Positions 18,532 to 28,147 are shown, numbered from the stretch's first letter. The stretch is DNA of 64,000 nt from CAZADA01 sp964636945 (GCA_964636945.1 CAZWVH010000002.1:10299-74298), one strand, 5' to 3'. Translations and numbers: made by a program. Notes: generated by a model from the sequence alone, not told the origin.

Positions 18532-18681
18532 GTCCTCCACGCCGCCTTCAGCAGCAGCGTCTGTCCTCACTTGACGTGTTTACGCCGAACGAGGTCTCGC
18601 GTTAAAGTTCGTGTCATAGGGGGTTGTTCGATCACGCCGCGAAACGCTATGCGGGCGGCGAGACTGTAATGTGGTGAAAAA

Positions 18682-19947
18682 ATGAAGCGTGAGACAGGCA
18701 CATACCTGACTGGTCTTCTGGCCGCAGCTCTAGCCCTCGCCCTGGCCGTCGTCGGACCGTCCAGGTCACAAATGATGGAAGGCGTTGCGGCGATTGTGAA
18801 TGATGACGTCATCACAACCTATGACGTCGAACAGCGCATGCGCTTGCTTCTTGCCTCTTCGAACGTGCAGCCGACACAAGAACTGATGCAACGAATTCAG
18901 GCTGAAGCTATTCGCAGTTTGATCGACGAGCGTCTTCAGCTCCAAGAAGCGGCTGAATATGAAATTGCAGTGACTGACGAGGATGTGGCGCAGGAACTGG
19001 ACAATCTTGCGGCGCGAAACAATGCATCAGCTGCCGCCATCGAACAGGACTTAGCGCGCCGCGGCGTGGATATTGACACTCTGGAACAGCAATTGCGCGC
19101 CGAATTGGCCTGGCAGATCTTGGTCAATGGCCGTTTCCGCCCACTCGTTCGGGTTTCGGACAACCAGATCGACCAAGCATTGGAGCGCATGGCGACCAAT
19201 GCCGACAAACCCAGTTATCGCATTGCTGAAATTTTGATCGAGCCGCGCTCTCAGTCCGAAGCGCAGCAAGCACTTCAGTTTATCGCTCAGCAACTGAACC
19301 AAGGCGTGCCATTCCAGCAACTCGCCCAACAAATCTCTCGCGCGCCTTCTGCCGTTGATGGCGGGGAAGTGGGATGGGTGCGCGCCGGCGAGCTGCGCAA
19401 TGAGGAGATCGAGCGGGCGCTTGAAGGCATGAACCCCGGCGACATTCGTCCGGTGGAGACCCGCGAAGGCATCTATTTTATGCTTCTGCTTGACCGCCGC
19501 CGCGGTGTGGAGCTGGAGCGCTTGGAGCTCAATCAAATTTTCGTGCCCTACGGCGCCAATGCTGGCGACGGGGCGTTTGAACAAGCGTCCCAACAACTCA
19601 CGCGCGGCACGCGGCGAGTTCGCAATTGCGAAGATATCCAAGAGGCTGCAGAGCGCATCGATGGCGCCATTTTCCAGGACTTGGGGTTGCTGCCGCCCAG
19701 TGACCTCAATGCGGAGCTGCGCGATAAGGTGATCAATCTCAATGTGGGGCAAATTACGGAGCCAATTTCGCTCCCAAGCGGCGCCGCCATTGTGATGCTA
19801 TGCAGTCGCCAAGATATGGCCACCGACGCGATGCCCTCTCGTGAGGACATCGAAAATCGGCTGTTGGACCAACAATTGGCGCTGTATTCGCGTCGGTATC
19901 TGAGATCGCTCTTAGACCAGGCCACGATTGAGACCCGCACTCAATAA
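18682..19947 (+). CDS. surA: Periplasmic chaperone/peptidyl-prolyl isomerase SurA
   Basis: Escorts unfolded outer-membrane proteins to the Bam complex. The 421-residue protein has a signal peptide, a SurA N-terminal domain (GVAAIVNDDVITTYDVEQRM), one clear parvulin domain (PSYRIAEILI through GGEVGWVRAGEL) and a second, more diverged parvulin-like part containing LNQIFVPYG. The neighbours lptD upstream and pdxA-rsmA downstream form the usual surA cluster. The 150-base gap before it could hold its own promoter, but I cannot point to one. Confidence 0.93.
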   Translation: MKRETGTYLTGLLAAALALALAVVGPSRSQMMEGVAAIVNDDVITTYDVEQRMRLLLASSNVQPTQELMQRIQAEAIRSLIDERLQLQEAAEYEIAVTDEDVAQELDNLAARNNASAAAIEQDLARRGVDIDTLEQQLRAELAWQILVNGRFRPLVRVSDNQIDQALERMATNADKPSYRIAEILIEPRSQSEAQQALQFIAQQLNQGVPFQQLAQQISRAPSAVDGGEVGWVRAGELRNEEIERALEGMNPGDIRPVETREGIYFMLLLDRRRGVELERLELNQIFVPYGANAGDGAFEQASQQLTRGTRRVRNCEDIQEAAERIDGAIFQDLGLLPPSDLNAELRDKVINLNVGQITEPISLPSGAAIVMLCSRQDMATDAMPSREDIENRLLDQQLALYSRRYLRSLLDQATIETRTQ

Positions 19948-20977
19948 GCCCGCGCCCAATGCGCCCCTCGGCCTAACCCTCGGAGATCCTGCCGGGGTGG
20001 GACCGGAGCTTGCGATCAGGGCCTGGGAGCGACTGAAAGACACTGGCCCGGTTTTTGTTCTGATCGCGCCGCCCGAATGGATGGCCAGACACGGCGCGCC
20101 CATCGCCGTGATCAACGAGCCCGGCGAAGCTGCAGGGGCCTTTACCCACGCTCTGCCGATTTTGCCAATCGCCACATCTGGCTCAACAGCGCCCATTCCG
20201 GGTGCGCCAATTCACGAGCATGCGCCGACTGTCCTGCGATCGATTGAATGGGCGACAGAGCTGGCATTGCAGGGAAAAACCCTAGGCGTCGTCACCAATC
20301 CCATCGCCAAACATGTGCTTTACGAAGCGGGGTTCACATCGCCCGGCCATACCGAATTTTTGAGCGAACTTACGGGGGAGTTCGCCACGTTGGGTCCACG
20401 GGGCCCGGTGATGATGCTGGCGAATGCGCATTTGCGGGTGGCGCTCGTCACGATTCACCTGCCTCTGCGGGACGTACCTGACGCTTTGTCCGAAGAGAGC
20501 GTAAAGCGTTGCATTCGCGTGACACACCATGCCCTAAGATCAGACTTTGGCATTACCGCACCCCGCATCGCCATGTGTGGCCTTAATCCGCATGCCGGTG
20601 AAAATGGCGCCATGGGAACCGAGGAGATTGCGTTACTCAATCCTTTGGCGGAGCAATTGCGTTCGGAAGGCATCAGCGTCACCAACGCCCAGTCCGCAGA
20701 CACGCTGTTCACCGAGGACGCGCGCAAAGGCTATGACGCAGCAATCGCCATGTATCACGATCAGGGCCTCGGTCCGATCAAGACGCTGGATTTTCATGGC
20801 GCAGTGAATATCACGCTCGGCCTTCCGATCGTGCGCACATCGCCCGACCATGGCTCCGGATTTGCCATTGCAGGCAAAGGCCTGGCGCGCCCCGATAGCT
20901 TGATTGCGGCGCTGCGCATGGGCGCTGACATGGCCGCACGGCGGCATGCCCAGTTGGTCCAGAGTCATGACCCTTGA
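19928..20977 (+). CDS. pdxA: 4-hydroxythreonine-4-phosphate dehydrogenase
   Basis: Oxidises 4-phosphohydroxy-L-threonine in the DXP-dependent pathway to pyridoxal phosphate. The 349-residue protein shows GLTLGDPAGVGPEL at the N-terminus, a metal-binding His in GHTEFL, and IAMYHDQGLGPIKTLDF with HGSGFAIAGKG near the C-terminus. The only workable start is TTG 19928, inside the last codons of surA (20-base overlap); the next in-frame ATG is after the GDPAG motif and would destroy the fold. Translation is probably coupled to surA. Confidence 0.94.
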   Translation: MRPALNKPAPNAPLGLTLGDPAGVGPELAIRAWERLKDTGPVFVLIAPPEWMARHGAPIAVINEPGEAAGAFTHALPILPIATSGSTAPIPGAPIHEHAPTVLRSIEWATELALQGKTLGVVTNPIAKHVLYEAGFTSPGHTEFLSELTGEFATLGPRGPVMMLANAHLRVALVTIHLPLRDVPDALSEESVKRCIRVTHHALRSDFGITAPRIAMCGLNPHAGENGAMGTEEIALLNPLAEQLRSEGISVTNAQSADTLFTEDARKGYDAAIAMYHDQGLGPIKTLDFHGAVNITLGLPIVRTSPDHGSGFAIAGKGLARPDSLIAALRMGADMAARRHAQLVQSHDP

Positions 20978-21842
20978 CGAACTGCCTCCCTTGCGCGAGG
21001 TGGCCAGCGCCCACGGCCTGACCGCCAACAAAGCGTTCGGCCAGCACTATCTATTTGATCTCAATCTCACGGCAAAGATTGCGCGCATTGCCGGCCCTCT
21101 TGAAAACGCTGCGGTGATCGAAGTGGGCCCTGGACCGGGCGGGCTCACGCGCGCCCTATTGAGCGAGGGCGCGGCCAAAGTCATCGCCATTGAAACCGAC
21201 GATCGGTTCTTGCCTGCGCTGGAGCAAATCTCAGCAGCAGCAAACGGGCGATTGACGGTCGTGCACGCCGACGCGCTCAAGGTCGATCAACACGCCTTGG
21301 CTCGAGACTTCGGGGCTGGTCTCACGCCCATGATCGTGTCCAACTTGCCCTATAATGTGGGCACGCCGTTGTTGGTGCGTTGGCTGTCTGGACCGCAATG
21401 GTGGTCGTGCATGACGCTCATGTTCCAAAAGGAGGTCGCAGAACGCATCGTTGCGCGCACGGGTGATGACAGCTATGGGCGATTGTCTGTATTGGCCGCT
21501 TTGCGCTCGGCGCCCCATTTGGCCCTTAGGGCCCCGGCTCGCGCTTTTACCCCCCCGCCCAAAGTGGATTCTGCAGTGGTGCGGTTTGATCCCTTGAAGT
21601 CGGGACGGCTGGACGATGTGGAGGCGCTGGAAACAGTGACGGCCGCCGCCTTTGGTCAGCGACGCAAAATGCTGCGCAGTAGCTTGAAAGCGTTGGCGGC
21701 GACATGTGACATGACGGCGGACGCATTTTGTGCTGCGGCAGGGGTAGACGCTCAAGCGCGCCCAGAAACGCTCGCGCCGGAGAAGTTTGCCGCCATGGCG
21801 GGAGTGTGGCGATCGGAAATTGACTCGCAATCTGAGAATTAG
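20967..21842 (+). CDS. rsmA: 16S rRNA (adenine1518-N6/adenine1519-N6)-dimethyltransferase
   Basis: Dimethylates two adjacent adenines in the 3' hairpin of 16S rRNA during late 30S assembly. The 291-residue protein has the NKAFGQHYLFD segment, SAM-binding motif VIEVGPGPGGLTRAL, and catalytic NLPYN. The first ATG of the frame (20904) lies inside pdxA; I use ATG 20967, which overlaps the pdxA stop by 11 bases and matches the family N-terminus. It converges with gmk with a four-base overlap. Confidence 0.95.
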   Translation: MTLDELPPLREVASAHGLTANKAFGQHYLFDLNLTAKIARIAGPLENAAVIEVGPGPGGLTRALLSEGAAKVIAIETDDRFLPALEQISAAANGRLTVVHADALKVDQHALARDFGAGLTPMIVSNLPYNVGTPLLVRWLSGPQWWSCMTLMFQKEVAERIVARTGDDSYGRLSVLAALRSAPHLALRAPARAFTPPPKVDSAVVRFDPLKSGRLDDVEALETVTAAAFGQRRKMLRSSLKALAATCDMTADAFCAAAGVDAQARPETLAPEKFAAMAGVWRSEIDSQSEN

Positions 21843-22531
21843 GCGACACCTTCCTCAAGCAGTCGCTCCACCGCTCCGTCCAGCTTGGGCTGCATTTGAC
21901 GGCGGTAACGCCCGGCGGCGATCTCATTGCCCGACCGACGTGCATCGATGATGGTCAAGATCGCCTGCACCGCTTGGTCCAAATCGTCATTGACGATCAC
22001 ATATTCATATTCGGCCCAATGACTGATTTCGTCTTTGGCGCGAGCCATGCGTCGGGCGATAACATCGTCAGAATCCCCGCCGCGTCTACGCAAACGCGCC
22101 TCGAGTTCTGCCATGGACGGCGGCAATACAAAAATGGTCACCAGCTGCGCCATGGGATCGGCCGCAAGCTGACGCGCGCCTTGCCAATCAATGTCGAAAA
22201 CCACGTCCAAACCATCGCTGAGCCATTCGCGAACTGGCGCCTTTGGAGTGCCATAGAAATTATCAAAAACTTCCGCCCACTCCAGAAAACCACCCTCATC
22301 ACGCGCAGTGACGAAATCGTCTTTGGTCCAAAAGTGATAGTCCACGCCATCGTCTTCGCCCGGCCGCGGGGAGCGCGTGGTGGCTGAAACTGAAATCCGA
22401 AGCCGCGGATCGGCGTCCAGGATCCGTTTGGTGAGTGTGGTTTTTCCCGCACCACTTGGGCTGGAGATCACAATCAGTGCGCCGTCGCGGCTCGGATGCG
22501 TTGGTCGAGGGTCGGGGATGGTGTCGGCCAT
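21839..22531 (-). CDS. gmk: Guanylate kinase
   Basis: Phosphorylates GMP to GDP. The 230-residue protein has Walker A SSPSGAGKTTL, the GMP-binding SATTRSPRPGEDDGVDYHF and DIDWQGARQL. An N-terminal extension of about 16 residues, DTIPDPRPTHPSRDG, precedes the usual start of the fold. It lies 21 bases after mltG on the same strand. Confidence 0.96.
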   Translation of the reverse strand: MADTIPDPRPTHPSRDGALIVISSPSGAGKTTLTKRILDADPRLRISVSATTRSPRPGEDDGVDYHFWTKDDFVTARDEGGFLEWAEVFDNFYGTPKAPVREWLSDGLDVVFDIDWQGARQLAADPMAQLVTIFVLPPSMAELEARLRRRGGDSDDVIARRMARAKDEISHWAEYEYVIVNDDLDQAVQAILTIIDARRSGNEIAAGRYRRQMQPKLDGAVERLLEEGVA

Positions 22532-22552
22532 GGTGCTGGCCCCTTATCTCAA

Positions 22553-23623
22553 CTAGCCGGCGCGTTCTTGCGCGATCAATTCGCGTTCGATCTGCCGCCA
22601 ACGCGCCACATTGCGGTTGTGTTCGGCCAGCGTCGCTGCAAACACGTGTCCGCCGCTGCCATCGGCCACAAAATACAGTGCATTTGTATCGGCCGGATTG
22701 AGTACGCCCTCGAGCGCCGCGCGACCTGGATTGGAAATGGGGCCTGGCGTCAATCCATCGACAAAGTAAGTATTATAGGGGTTGTCCGCATTATTGAGCT
22801 CAGAGCGCAACAGGGGACGGCGTTCGCCGCGACTATTGTACAGCGGCTGGCCACCATTAATGCCGTAGATAATCGTGGCGTCCGCTTGCAAGCGCATGCC
22901 GCGCCTCAGTCGATTCACGAACACGCCAGCGACCTGATCGTGCTCCGATCCTCCTGCTTCGCGCTCCACGATAGAGGCCAGGATGATCGCTTGTTCTTGG
23001 GTCTCGAACGGCAGATTGTCCGCCCGGTTCGGCCACAACTCCGCCATGAGCGCATCCTGCGCGCTGGCCATGCGTTCCAAGACTTCCGTGCGCGTCATGC
23101 CACGGGTCACCAAGTAAGTCTCGGGCAATAACGTACCCTCAGCGGGGATTTCGGTAATTTCGCCAGTGAGAATTTCGCTGTTGTTGATCACGGCGACAAT
23201 CTGGGCGCTGGTGTATCCTTCGGGTGCGGTGATGGCGTACTCGATCACATCGCCGTCACGCAGCATTTCAAACACGTCAGCCATACTGGCATTGGCGGGA
23301 ATGGCGTATTCACCAGCTTTGAGATCCCGCTCGCCACCTCTCAACATCACCCCGGCGCGGAAAACCAGGGCGTCGGTGATCACACCGTTCAACTCCAACT
23401 GATGAGCAATGCGGATGAGCCCGGAGCCGCGCTCAAGCAGAACCGCTTGTGATTCGGTTGCGGGGCCTGGCCGAGTGAATTGGCCATTGAGCCAGAAATA
23501 GCCTCCGCCAATGACCGATGCGCCCACCACGAGGCATAGACCGAACGCGATCAGTAGAAATTTCACCACACCGCCACCCTTGGCTTTCGCCTTGGGGGCC
23601 TTTGCATCACCCTGTTGAGTCAT
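22553..23623 (-). CDS. mltG: Endolytic murein transglycosylase MltG
   Basis: Inner-membrane lytic transglycosylase (YceG family) thought to release nascent glycan chains and set their length. The 356-residue protein has a short basic cytoplasmic N-terminus, one membrane anchor near residues 21-45, a LysM-like region, and the catalytic segment SIVEREAGG with the conserved Glu. LQADATIIYGI and DNPYNTYFVDGLTPGPISNP complete the signature. Its ATG shares one base with the fabF stop (TAATG), so it is coupled to fabF. Confidence 0.95.
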   Translation of the reverse strand: MTQQGDAKAPKAKAKGGGVVKFLLIAFGLCLVVGASVIGGGYFWLNGQFTRPGPATESQAVLLERGSGLIRIAHQLELNGVITDALVFRAGVMLRGGERDLKAGEYAIPANASMADVFEMLRDGDVIEYAITAPEGYTSAQIVAVINNSEILTGEITEIPAEGTLLPETYLVTRGMTRTEVLERMASAQDALMAELWPNRADNLPFETQEQAIILASIVEREAGGSEHDQVAGVFVNRLRRGMRLQADATIIYGINGGQPLYNSRGERRPLLRSELNNADNPYNTYFVDGLTPGPISNPGRAALEGVLNPADTNALYFVADGSGGHVFAATLAEHNRNVARWRQIERELIAQERAG

Positions 23624-24906
23624 TACGCCGCCGTGAGCACTAAAGACGCATTCGTCCCGCCAAAACCAAACGAATTGGACAATACCGCGCGCACCGGCTT
23701 TGTCACGGCGTGATGTGGCGCCAAATTCAGTGGGGTCTCCACCGAAGGATTATCCAAGTTGAGCGTCGGCGGGCAAATCCCGTCGCGAATCGCCAAAACC
23801 GAGAACACGGCTTCAATAGCGCCTGCAGCGCCCAGCAAGTGACCTGTGGCCGATTTCGTTGCGGACATGACCATGTTCCCCGCCGCGTCGCCGAACAGCC
23901 GTTCAACTGCGCGCAGTTCGATCTCATCGCCTTTGGGCGTGGATGTGCCATGGGCGTTGACATAGTCAATGTCGCCGGGGCCAAGACCCGACGTCTCAAG
24001 CGCCGCAGACATCGACCGAAACCCGCCATCGCCATCCTCGGCTGGCGCTGTGATGTGATAGGCGTCGCCCGACAAGCCATAGCCCTTCACTTCGGCATAG
24101 ATTTTGGCGCCGCGTGCAATGGCGTGGTCGAGATCCTCCAAGATGACAGCGCCCGCGCCCTCGCCCATGACAAAGCCATCTCGGCCTTCGTCGTACGGAC
24201 GCGAGGCCTTTTGGGGTTGGTCGTTGAATCCCGTCGACAAGGCTCGGCAGGCCACAAACCCGCCAATGCCCAGCCTGGTGATTGCCGCTTCAGCGCCGCC
24301 AGCAACCATGACGTCAGCTGCGCCGCGTGCGATCAATTGCGCTGCATCGCCAATGGCGTGAGCTCCGGTTGAGCACGCCGTCACAACCGAGTGGTTGGGT
24401 CCGCGAAACTTATGGCGGATGGAAATATGTCCAGACGCCAAATTGATCAACATGGCCGGGATCACGAATGGGCTAAGCTTTTTAGGGCCCTTTTCGTTCA
24501 GGGTGATCGAGGCGTCATAGATCGTTTGCAGTCCGCCAATCCCAGAGCCGAACAGCACACCCGTGCGATTTTTCTGCTCATCGGTTTCAGCAACCCACCC
24601 TGAGTCCGCTACAGCTTCATCAGCCGCGCCAAGTGCATAAACGATAAATGGATCGATCCGCCGCAATTCGCGTTTATCCACCACCGCCGCTTCATCGAAC
24701 CGCCCCTCTTCGCCCAAATCGCCCACGCCCACGCCGTCAATACGCGGGACATGACCGGCGACTTGGCAGGCAAGGTCTTCGGTTTCAAAGGTCTCAATCC
24801 GTCCCAGGCCGCTTTGGCCAGCAACCAAGCGCGACCAAGACGTCTCAACGCCTTGGCCGAGTGGTGTGACTAGCCCAAGCCCCGTGACGACAACGCGCCG
24901 GGTCAT
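23623..24906 (-). CDS. fabF: 3-oxoacyl-[acyl-carrier-protein] synthase 2
   Basis: Condensing enzyme that elongates acyl-ACP with malonyl-ACP. The 427-residue protein shows the Cys-His-His triad: TACSTGAHAIGDA with the nucleophile, VNAHGTSTPKGD and SATKSATGHLLGAAG. RRVVVTGLGLVTPLG is the usual N-terminus. It starts three bases after acpP, with which it forms the standard acpP-fabF pair. Confidence 0.96.
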   Translation of the reverse strand: MTRRVVVTGLGLVTPLGQGVETSWSRLVAGQSGLGRIETFETEDLACQVAGHVPRIDGVGVGDLGEEGRFDEAAVVDKRELRRIDPFIVYALGAADEAVADSGWVAETDEQKNRTGVLFGSGIGGLQTIYDASITLNEKGPKKLSPFVIPAMLINLASGHISIRHKFRGPNHSVVTACSTGAHAIGDAAQLIARGAADVMVAGGAEAAITRLGIGGFVACRALSTGFNDQPQKASRPYDEGRDGFVMGEGAGAVILEDLDHAIARGAKIYAEVKGYGLSGDAYHITAPAEDGDGGFRSMSAALETSGLGPGDIDYVNAHGTSTPKGDEIELRAVERLFGDAAGNMVMSATKSATGHLLGAAGAIEAVFSVLAIRDGICPPTLNLDNPSVETPLNLAPHHAVTKPVRAVLSNSFGFGGTNASLVLTAA

Positions 24907-24909
24907 GGA

Positions 24910-25152
24910 TCAAACTTTTTCGGAGATGAACGACACTGCGTCGCCGACTGTGGAGATTTTCTCTGCAGCGTCATCGGGAATTTCGATGTTGAACTCTTCT
25001 TCAAACGCCATCACCAGCTCAACCTGATCCAGCGAGTCTGCGCCCAAATCGTCGATGAAGTTTGCTTTTTCGGAAACTTTCTCAGCTTCCACATCCAAAT
25101 GCTCCACGACAATCTTCGTGACGCGTTCAAGAATTTCTGACTGATCCGCCAT
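24910..25152 (-). CDS. acpP: Acyl carrier protein
   Basis: Carries growing acyl chains on a phosphopantetheine arm. The acidic 80-residue protein has the DSL attachment motif (GADSLDQVEL, Ser40) and ends in the usual helix-forming segment. The frame is open back to 25209, but MADQSEILERV is the standard family N-terminus, so ATG 25152 is the start. Expression is expected to be high; the gap to fabG holds a hairpin and could hold a promoter. Confidence 0.97.
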   Translation of the reverse strand: MADQSEILERVTKIVVEHLDVEAEKVSEKANFIDDLGADSLDQVELVMAFEEEFNIEIPDDAAEKISTVGDAVSFISEKV

Positions 25153-25266
25153 GTTATAACCCTTGCCTATTGCTGGAGACGACGCGTTGACGCCCAGGAG
25201 GAGTTCCACTGTCCCAACGGCGAAAGCGCGTCAGGGCCATAGGAGCGGCCCCGATAGCACACTGAA

Positions 25267-25289
25267 TTCGGCCTGACTAGCAAGCCGAA
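25267..25289 (-). terminator. Hairpin in the fabG-acpP spacer
   Basis: On the minus strand TTCGGCTTG (one G-U pair) can fold with CAGGCCGAA around a five-base loop, 17 bases after the fabG stop. Only two U residues follow, so it may be an attenuator, an mRNA end or a processing site rather than a full terminator. It would let acpP-fabF be expressed at a different level from fabD-fabG. Confidence 0.35.
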
Positions 25290-25305
25290 ATTTTACGAAA
25301 TCACA

Positions 25306-26052
25306 CTAAATCATGGCCATGCCGCCATTGATGTGCAACGTCTGGCCTGTGACGTAGCCTGCTTCATCGCTGGCCAGATACACCGCTGCGGCCCCAATGT
25401 CATCGCCTGAACCGAGTGCGCCGGCAGGAATTCGCGATAAGATTGCAGACCGCTGCGTTTCGTTCAACGCATCCGTCATGGCCGAGGCCATGAATCCGGG
25501 TGCGATGCAATTGGCGGTCACGCCCCGTGACCCAATTTCCTGGGCCAGGGCTTTGGTAAACCCAATCATGCCCGCTTTAGACGCTGCATAATTGGCTTGG
25601 CCCGGATTGCCCGTGACGCCAACCACCGAGGTGATGCCAATAATGCGTCCCGACCGCTGGCGCATCATGCCGGCTTTACCGGAAATCGCCGCGCGCGCCA
25701 GTCGGAAATAGGCCTCAAGATTAACCTTGAGAACGTCGGCCCAATCTTCGTCCTTCATCTGCATGAGCAATTTGTCACGCGTAATCCCGGCGTTTGCCAC
25801 GAGGATATCTAGACCGCCCAGCGCTTCTTGAGTTTGCGGCACCAAGGCGTCCACCGCAGCAGGATCGGACAAATTGCATGGGACAATGGCGGTACGGTCA
25901 CCCAACTCACGCGCCACTTCGGCCAGTCGCTCCTCACGCGTTCCAGAGAGCGCAACCGTGGCGCCTTGCGCATGCAGCGCCTTGGCAATGGCGCCGCCAA
26001 GCCCGCCGGTCGCACCCGTGACCAGCGCGCGCTTGCCTGTCAAATCGAACAT
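25306..26052 (-). CDS. fabG: 3-oxoacyl-[acyl-carrier-protein] reductase
   Basis: NADPH-dependent reduction of 3-oxoacyl-ACP. The 248-residue SDR has the Rossmann motif TGATGGLGGAI, NAG in LVANAGITRD, and the catalytic YAASKAG with Tyr and Lys; the C-terminus ends in LHINGGMAMI, as in FabG. It lies between acpP and fabD in the fatty-acid cluster, which separates it from generic SDRs. Confidence 0.95.
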   Translation of the reverse strand: MFDLTGKRALVTGATGGLGGAIAKALHAQGATVALSGTREERLAEVARELGDRTAIVPCNLSDPAAVDALVPQTQEALGGLDILVANAGITRDKLLMQMKDEDWADVLKVNLEAYFRLARAAISGKAGMMRQRSGRIIGITSVVGVTGNPGQANYAASKAGMIGFTKALAQEIGSRGVTANCIAPGFMASAMTDALNETQRSAILSRIPAGALGSGDDIGAAAVYLASDEAGYVTGQTLHINGGMAMI

Positions 26053-26178
26053 GTGTGCTTACCCTTCGCAGAATGAGCGCCTGGGTTAGTCCGCAATTGC
26101 GCGGGTGGCAAGCCGTGGGCTACGGTTAGTTTGAACGAGAGTGACGAAGCGTTGTGATGAGCGGCGCGCGGGGGGAAC

Positions 26179-26943
26179 ATGAAAAAATTGTTTTTGGCGG
26201 CCGTCACAGTGGGTGTGAGCGCATGCACAACCACGACTCCACCGGCAAACGCGCCGGCTGCGCAGCAAGCTGTCTATGCGCCGCAATCATTCCAGCGCAC
26301 TGGTGATTTTGTCCAAGAAATGTCGGGCATGATCTTGCCAGAGTCGGTCGGTGATTTTGAACGAACCACCATCACGCGGTTTCGCACCGATGGCAGCGAC
26401 ATTTCCGCCAGTTACGCCAAGAACAAGAATGGCCCACGTTCAATCGACGCCACGGTCTATTCCTACGCAGGTCTGGTCGGCGCCATCCAAGTGGAAAGCG
26501 AGGGGGAAAGCGAACTCTTTGATCAATTTCTCGCCAATATGTTGGGGCGAGAGCTGGGATGCCAACAGGAATGGGCGGACGCCCAGAACGCCATCGTGCA
26601 GCGCTTTGAGGGCGCGAAAGTCCTGGATGAAGGGCAGATGGACCTCGTCAATGGCGATCGGACCTTTAACACCCAATTCGTCCGTTACACTTTCTCTAGC
26701 CAGCCGGGATTGCGCGAGCCTGACTTTGCCACTGAGCTTTACCTCATCTGCCCCGTCGGTTCGGCCTGGTCGGTCAAATACCGCTTCACCTACGAGAGAT
26801 TTGACGGCGCGCGTGCGGCGATTGACGCCTTCATGAATGATTTAGCCATCACCATCCCCGATGACGCAGGAACCGACATTCAACGCCTGCTTGATGATCA
26901 GTTGGACGCCGCGCCCGTTGGTGATACGGGCATCGAGACCTAA
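26179..26943 (+). CDS. Unrecognised lipoprotein
   Basis: A 254-residue protein on the plus strand inside the minus-strand fatty-acid cluster. The signal peptide ends in the lipobox VSAC, so a lipid-anchored periplasmic or outer-membrane location is predicted. The mature part starts with a Thr/Pro/Ala linker; the body has a mixed alpha/beta look with a few cysteines (LGCQQEW, LICPVGSAW). I do not recognise a family. It diverges from fabG and overlaps the fabD stop by four bases. Confidence 0.7.
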   Translation: MKKLFLAAVTVGVSACTTTTPPANAPAAQQAVYAPQSFQRTGDFVQEMSGMILPESVGDFERTTITRFRTDGSDISASYAKNKNGPRSIDATVYSYAGLVGAIQVESEGESELFDQFLANMLGRELGCQQEWADAQNAIVQRFEGAKVLDEGQMDLVNGDRTFNTQFVRYTFSSQPGLREPDFATELYLICPVGSAWSVKYRFTYERFDGARAAIDAFMNDLAITIPDDAGTDIQRLLDDQLDAAPVGDTGIET

Positions 26944-27905
26944 CCGCCGTCCAACGCCTTGGCAAATGCCTCCAGATTGTCAGGGCTGTTGAGCGCCATG
27001 CCGGTCACGTTTGGCGCGGCGCGTTTGAGCATGCCGGTCAGCACATTGCCCGCGCCCGCCTCGGCCATCATGGTCACGCCGCCGCCATGGTCGTCTGCCG
27101 GTGTCGCCATCCAGGCTGAGCATTCGCGCCAGCGCACCGTGGCGGTGATCTGCTGGACTAACAGTTCGCGGATGCGATTGGGATCTGTCTCAGGTTGGGC
27201 GGTGACGTTAGCGACCACCGGCACGCGCGGCGGCTTCAGGTCAACATGGGCCAGCGCCTTTTCCATGGCGTCGGCGGCCGGTTGCATCAGCGAACAATGA
27301 AAAGGCGCGGACACCGGCAACATTTTGGCAAGTTTGATCCCGTGCTGTTTCACTGCAGCGGCCGCGGCCTCCACGGCGGCTTTGGCGCCGGAGATCACCA
27401 CTTGGCCTGGCGTGTTGTCATTGGCGATTTCGCACACGCCATGGATGGCGCTGGCCGCACACAATTGCTCGGCCTGCTCCAATTCCGCGCCCAAGAGCGC
27501 CGCCATAGCGCCCTCACCCACCGGCACGGCGGTTTGCATGGCCTGGCCACGTTGTTTGAGCAACCGCGCAGCATCTGCAATGGTCAACGCGCCCGCCGCG
27601 GCCAACGCGGAATATTCGCCCAGGCTGTGGCCGGCCACGTAAGCGGCGCGGTCGGCTTTGACTCCAAAGTCAGTCTCCAACGCCGCCATCACGGCGAGAC
27701 TGGCCGCCATCAGCGCTGGCTGGGCGTTTTCAGTCAGGGTGAGTTCGTCGGCAGGCCCATCGAACATCAATGTCGAAAGATTCTGGGATAGCGCCTCGTC
27801 GACTTGATCCAGCACGGCGCGGGCAGACGGAAACGCGTCGGCGACGGGTTTGGCCATGCCGGGCGCTTGGCTGCCTTGCCCGGGAAAAATGAATGCGAGC
27901 GCCAT
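26940..27905 (-). CDS. fabD: Malonyl-CoA:ACP transacylase
   Basis: Loads malonyl units onto ACP. The 321-residue protein has the FPGQGSQ N-terminal motif, the nucleophile elbow GHSLGEYSAL with the catalytic Ser, and SAPFHCSLMQPA with the catalytic His. It is the first gene of the minus-strand set fabD-fabG-acpP-fabF-mltG-gmk; the 887-base interval to fabG is occupied mainly by the lipoprotein gene on the other strand, so fabD and fabG may have separate promoters. Confidence 0.96.
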   Translation of the reverse strand: MALAFIFPGQGSQAPGMAKPVADAFPSARAVLDQVDEALSQNLSTLMFDGPADELTLTENAQPALMAASLAVMAALETDFGVKADRAAYVAGHSLGEYSALAAAGALTIADAARLLKQRGQAMQTAVPVGEGAMAALLGAELEQAEQLCAASAIHGVCEIANDNTPGQVVISGAKAAVEAAAAAVKQHGIKLAKMLPVSAPFHCSLMQPAADAMEKALAHVDLKPPRVPVVANVTAQPETDPNRIRELLVQQITATVRWRECSAWMATPADDHGGGVTMMAEAGAGNVLTGMLKRAAPNVTGMALNSPDNLEAFAKALDGG

Positions 27906-28084
27906 GTCGGGACTCCCTGATTTGTCTCTCTTTACAAAAATTCAATTGACGCCGTCTGTGACCCACTTTGGCTCATGCAGACAAGCACCTTGCATTAATT
28001 GAAGAAATGCGTATTCAACCCGCTTGGCTTGCGGTCTGCCGGACTCAAGAACGCCAGATGGGCTGGTGTTTGTCACGTCAGAGC

Positions 28085-28120
28085 CACCGCGCCCTCGCCC
28101 GACCCTTCGGTGAGCGCGCG
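28085..28120 (+). promoter_or_regulatory. Possible S6:S18 autoregulatory leader of the rpsF operon
   Basis: In the rpsF 5' region a hairpin can form from CGCGC (28088-28092) and CTCGCC (28094-28099) with GGTGAG (28109-28114) and GCGCG (28116-28120), with one C-C mismatch and a nine-base loop. CACCG (28085-28089) lies at its 5' foot. Known S6:S18 leader motifs combine a CCG-containing element with a stem in front of rpsF. The fit here is by eye and partial. Confidence 0.4.
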
Positions 28121-28147
28121 CCGCACGCCTCGGCGAAGGGAGAGACC

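Noticed and set aside
22496..23131. 211-residue plus-strand frame opposite mltG
   Set aside because: MltG on the minus strand has its catalytic Glu and signature motifs; the plus-strand frame shows none.
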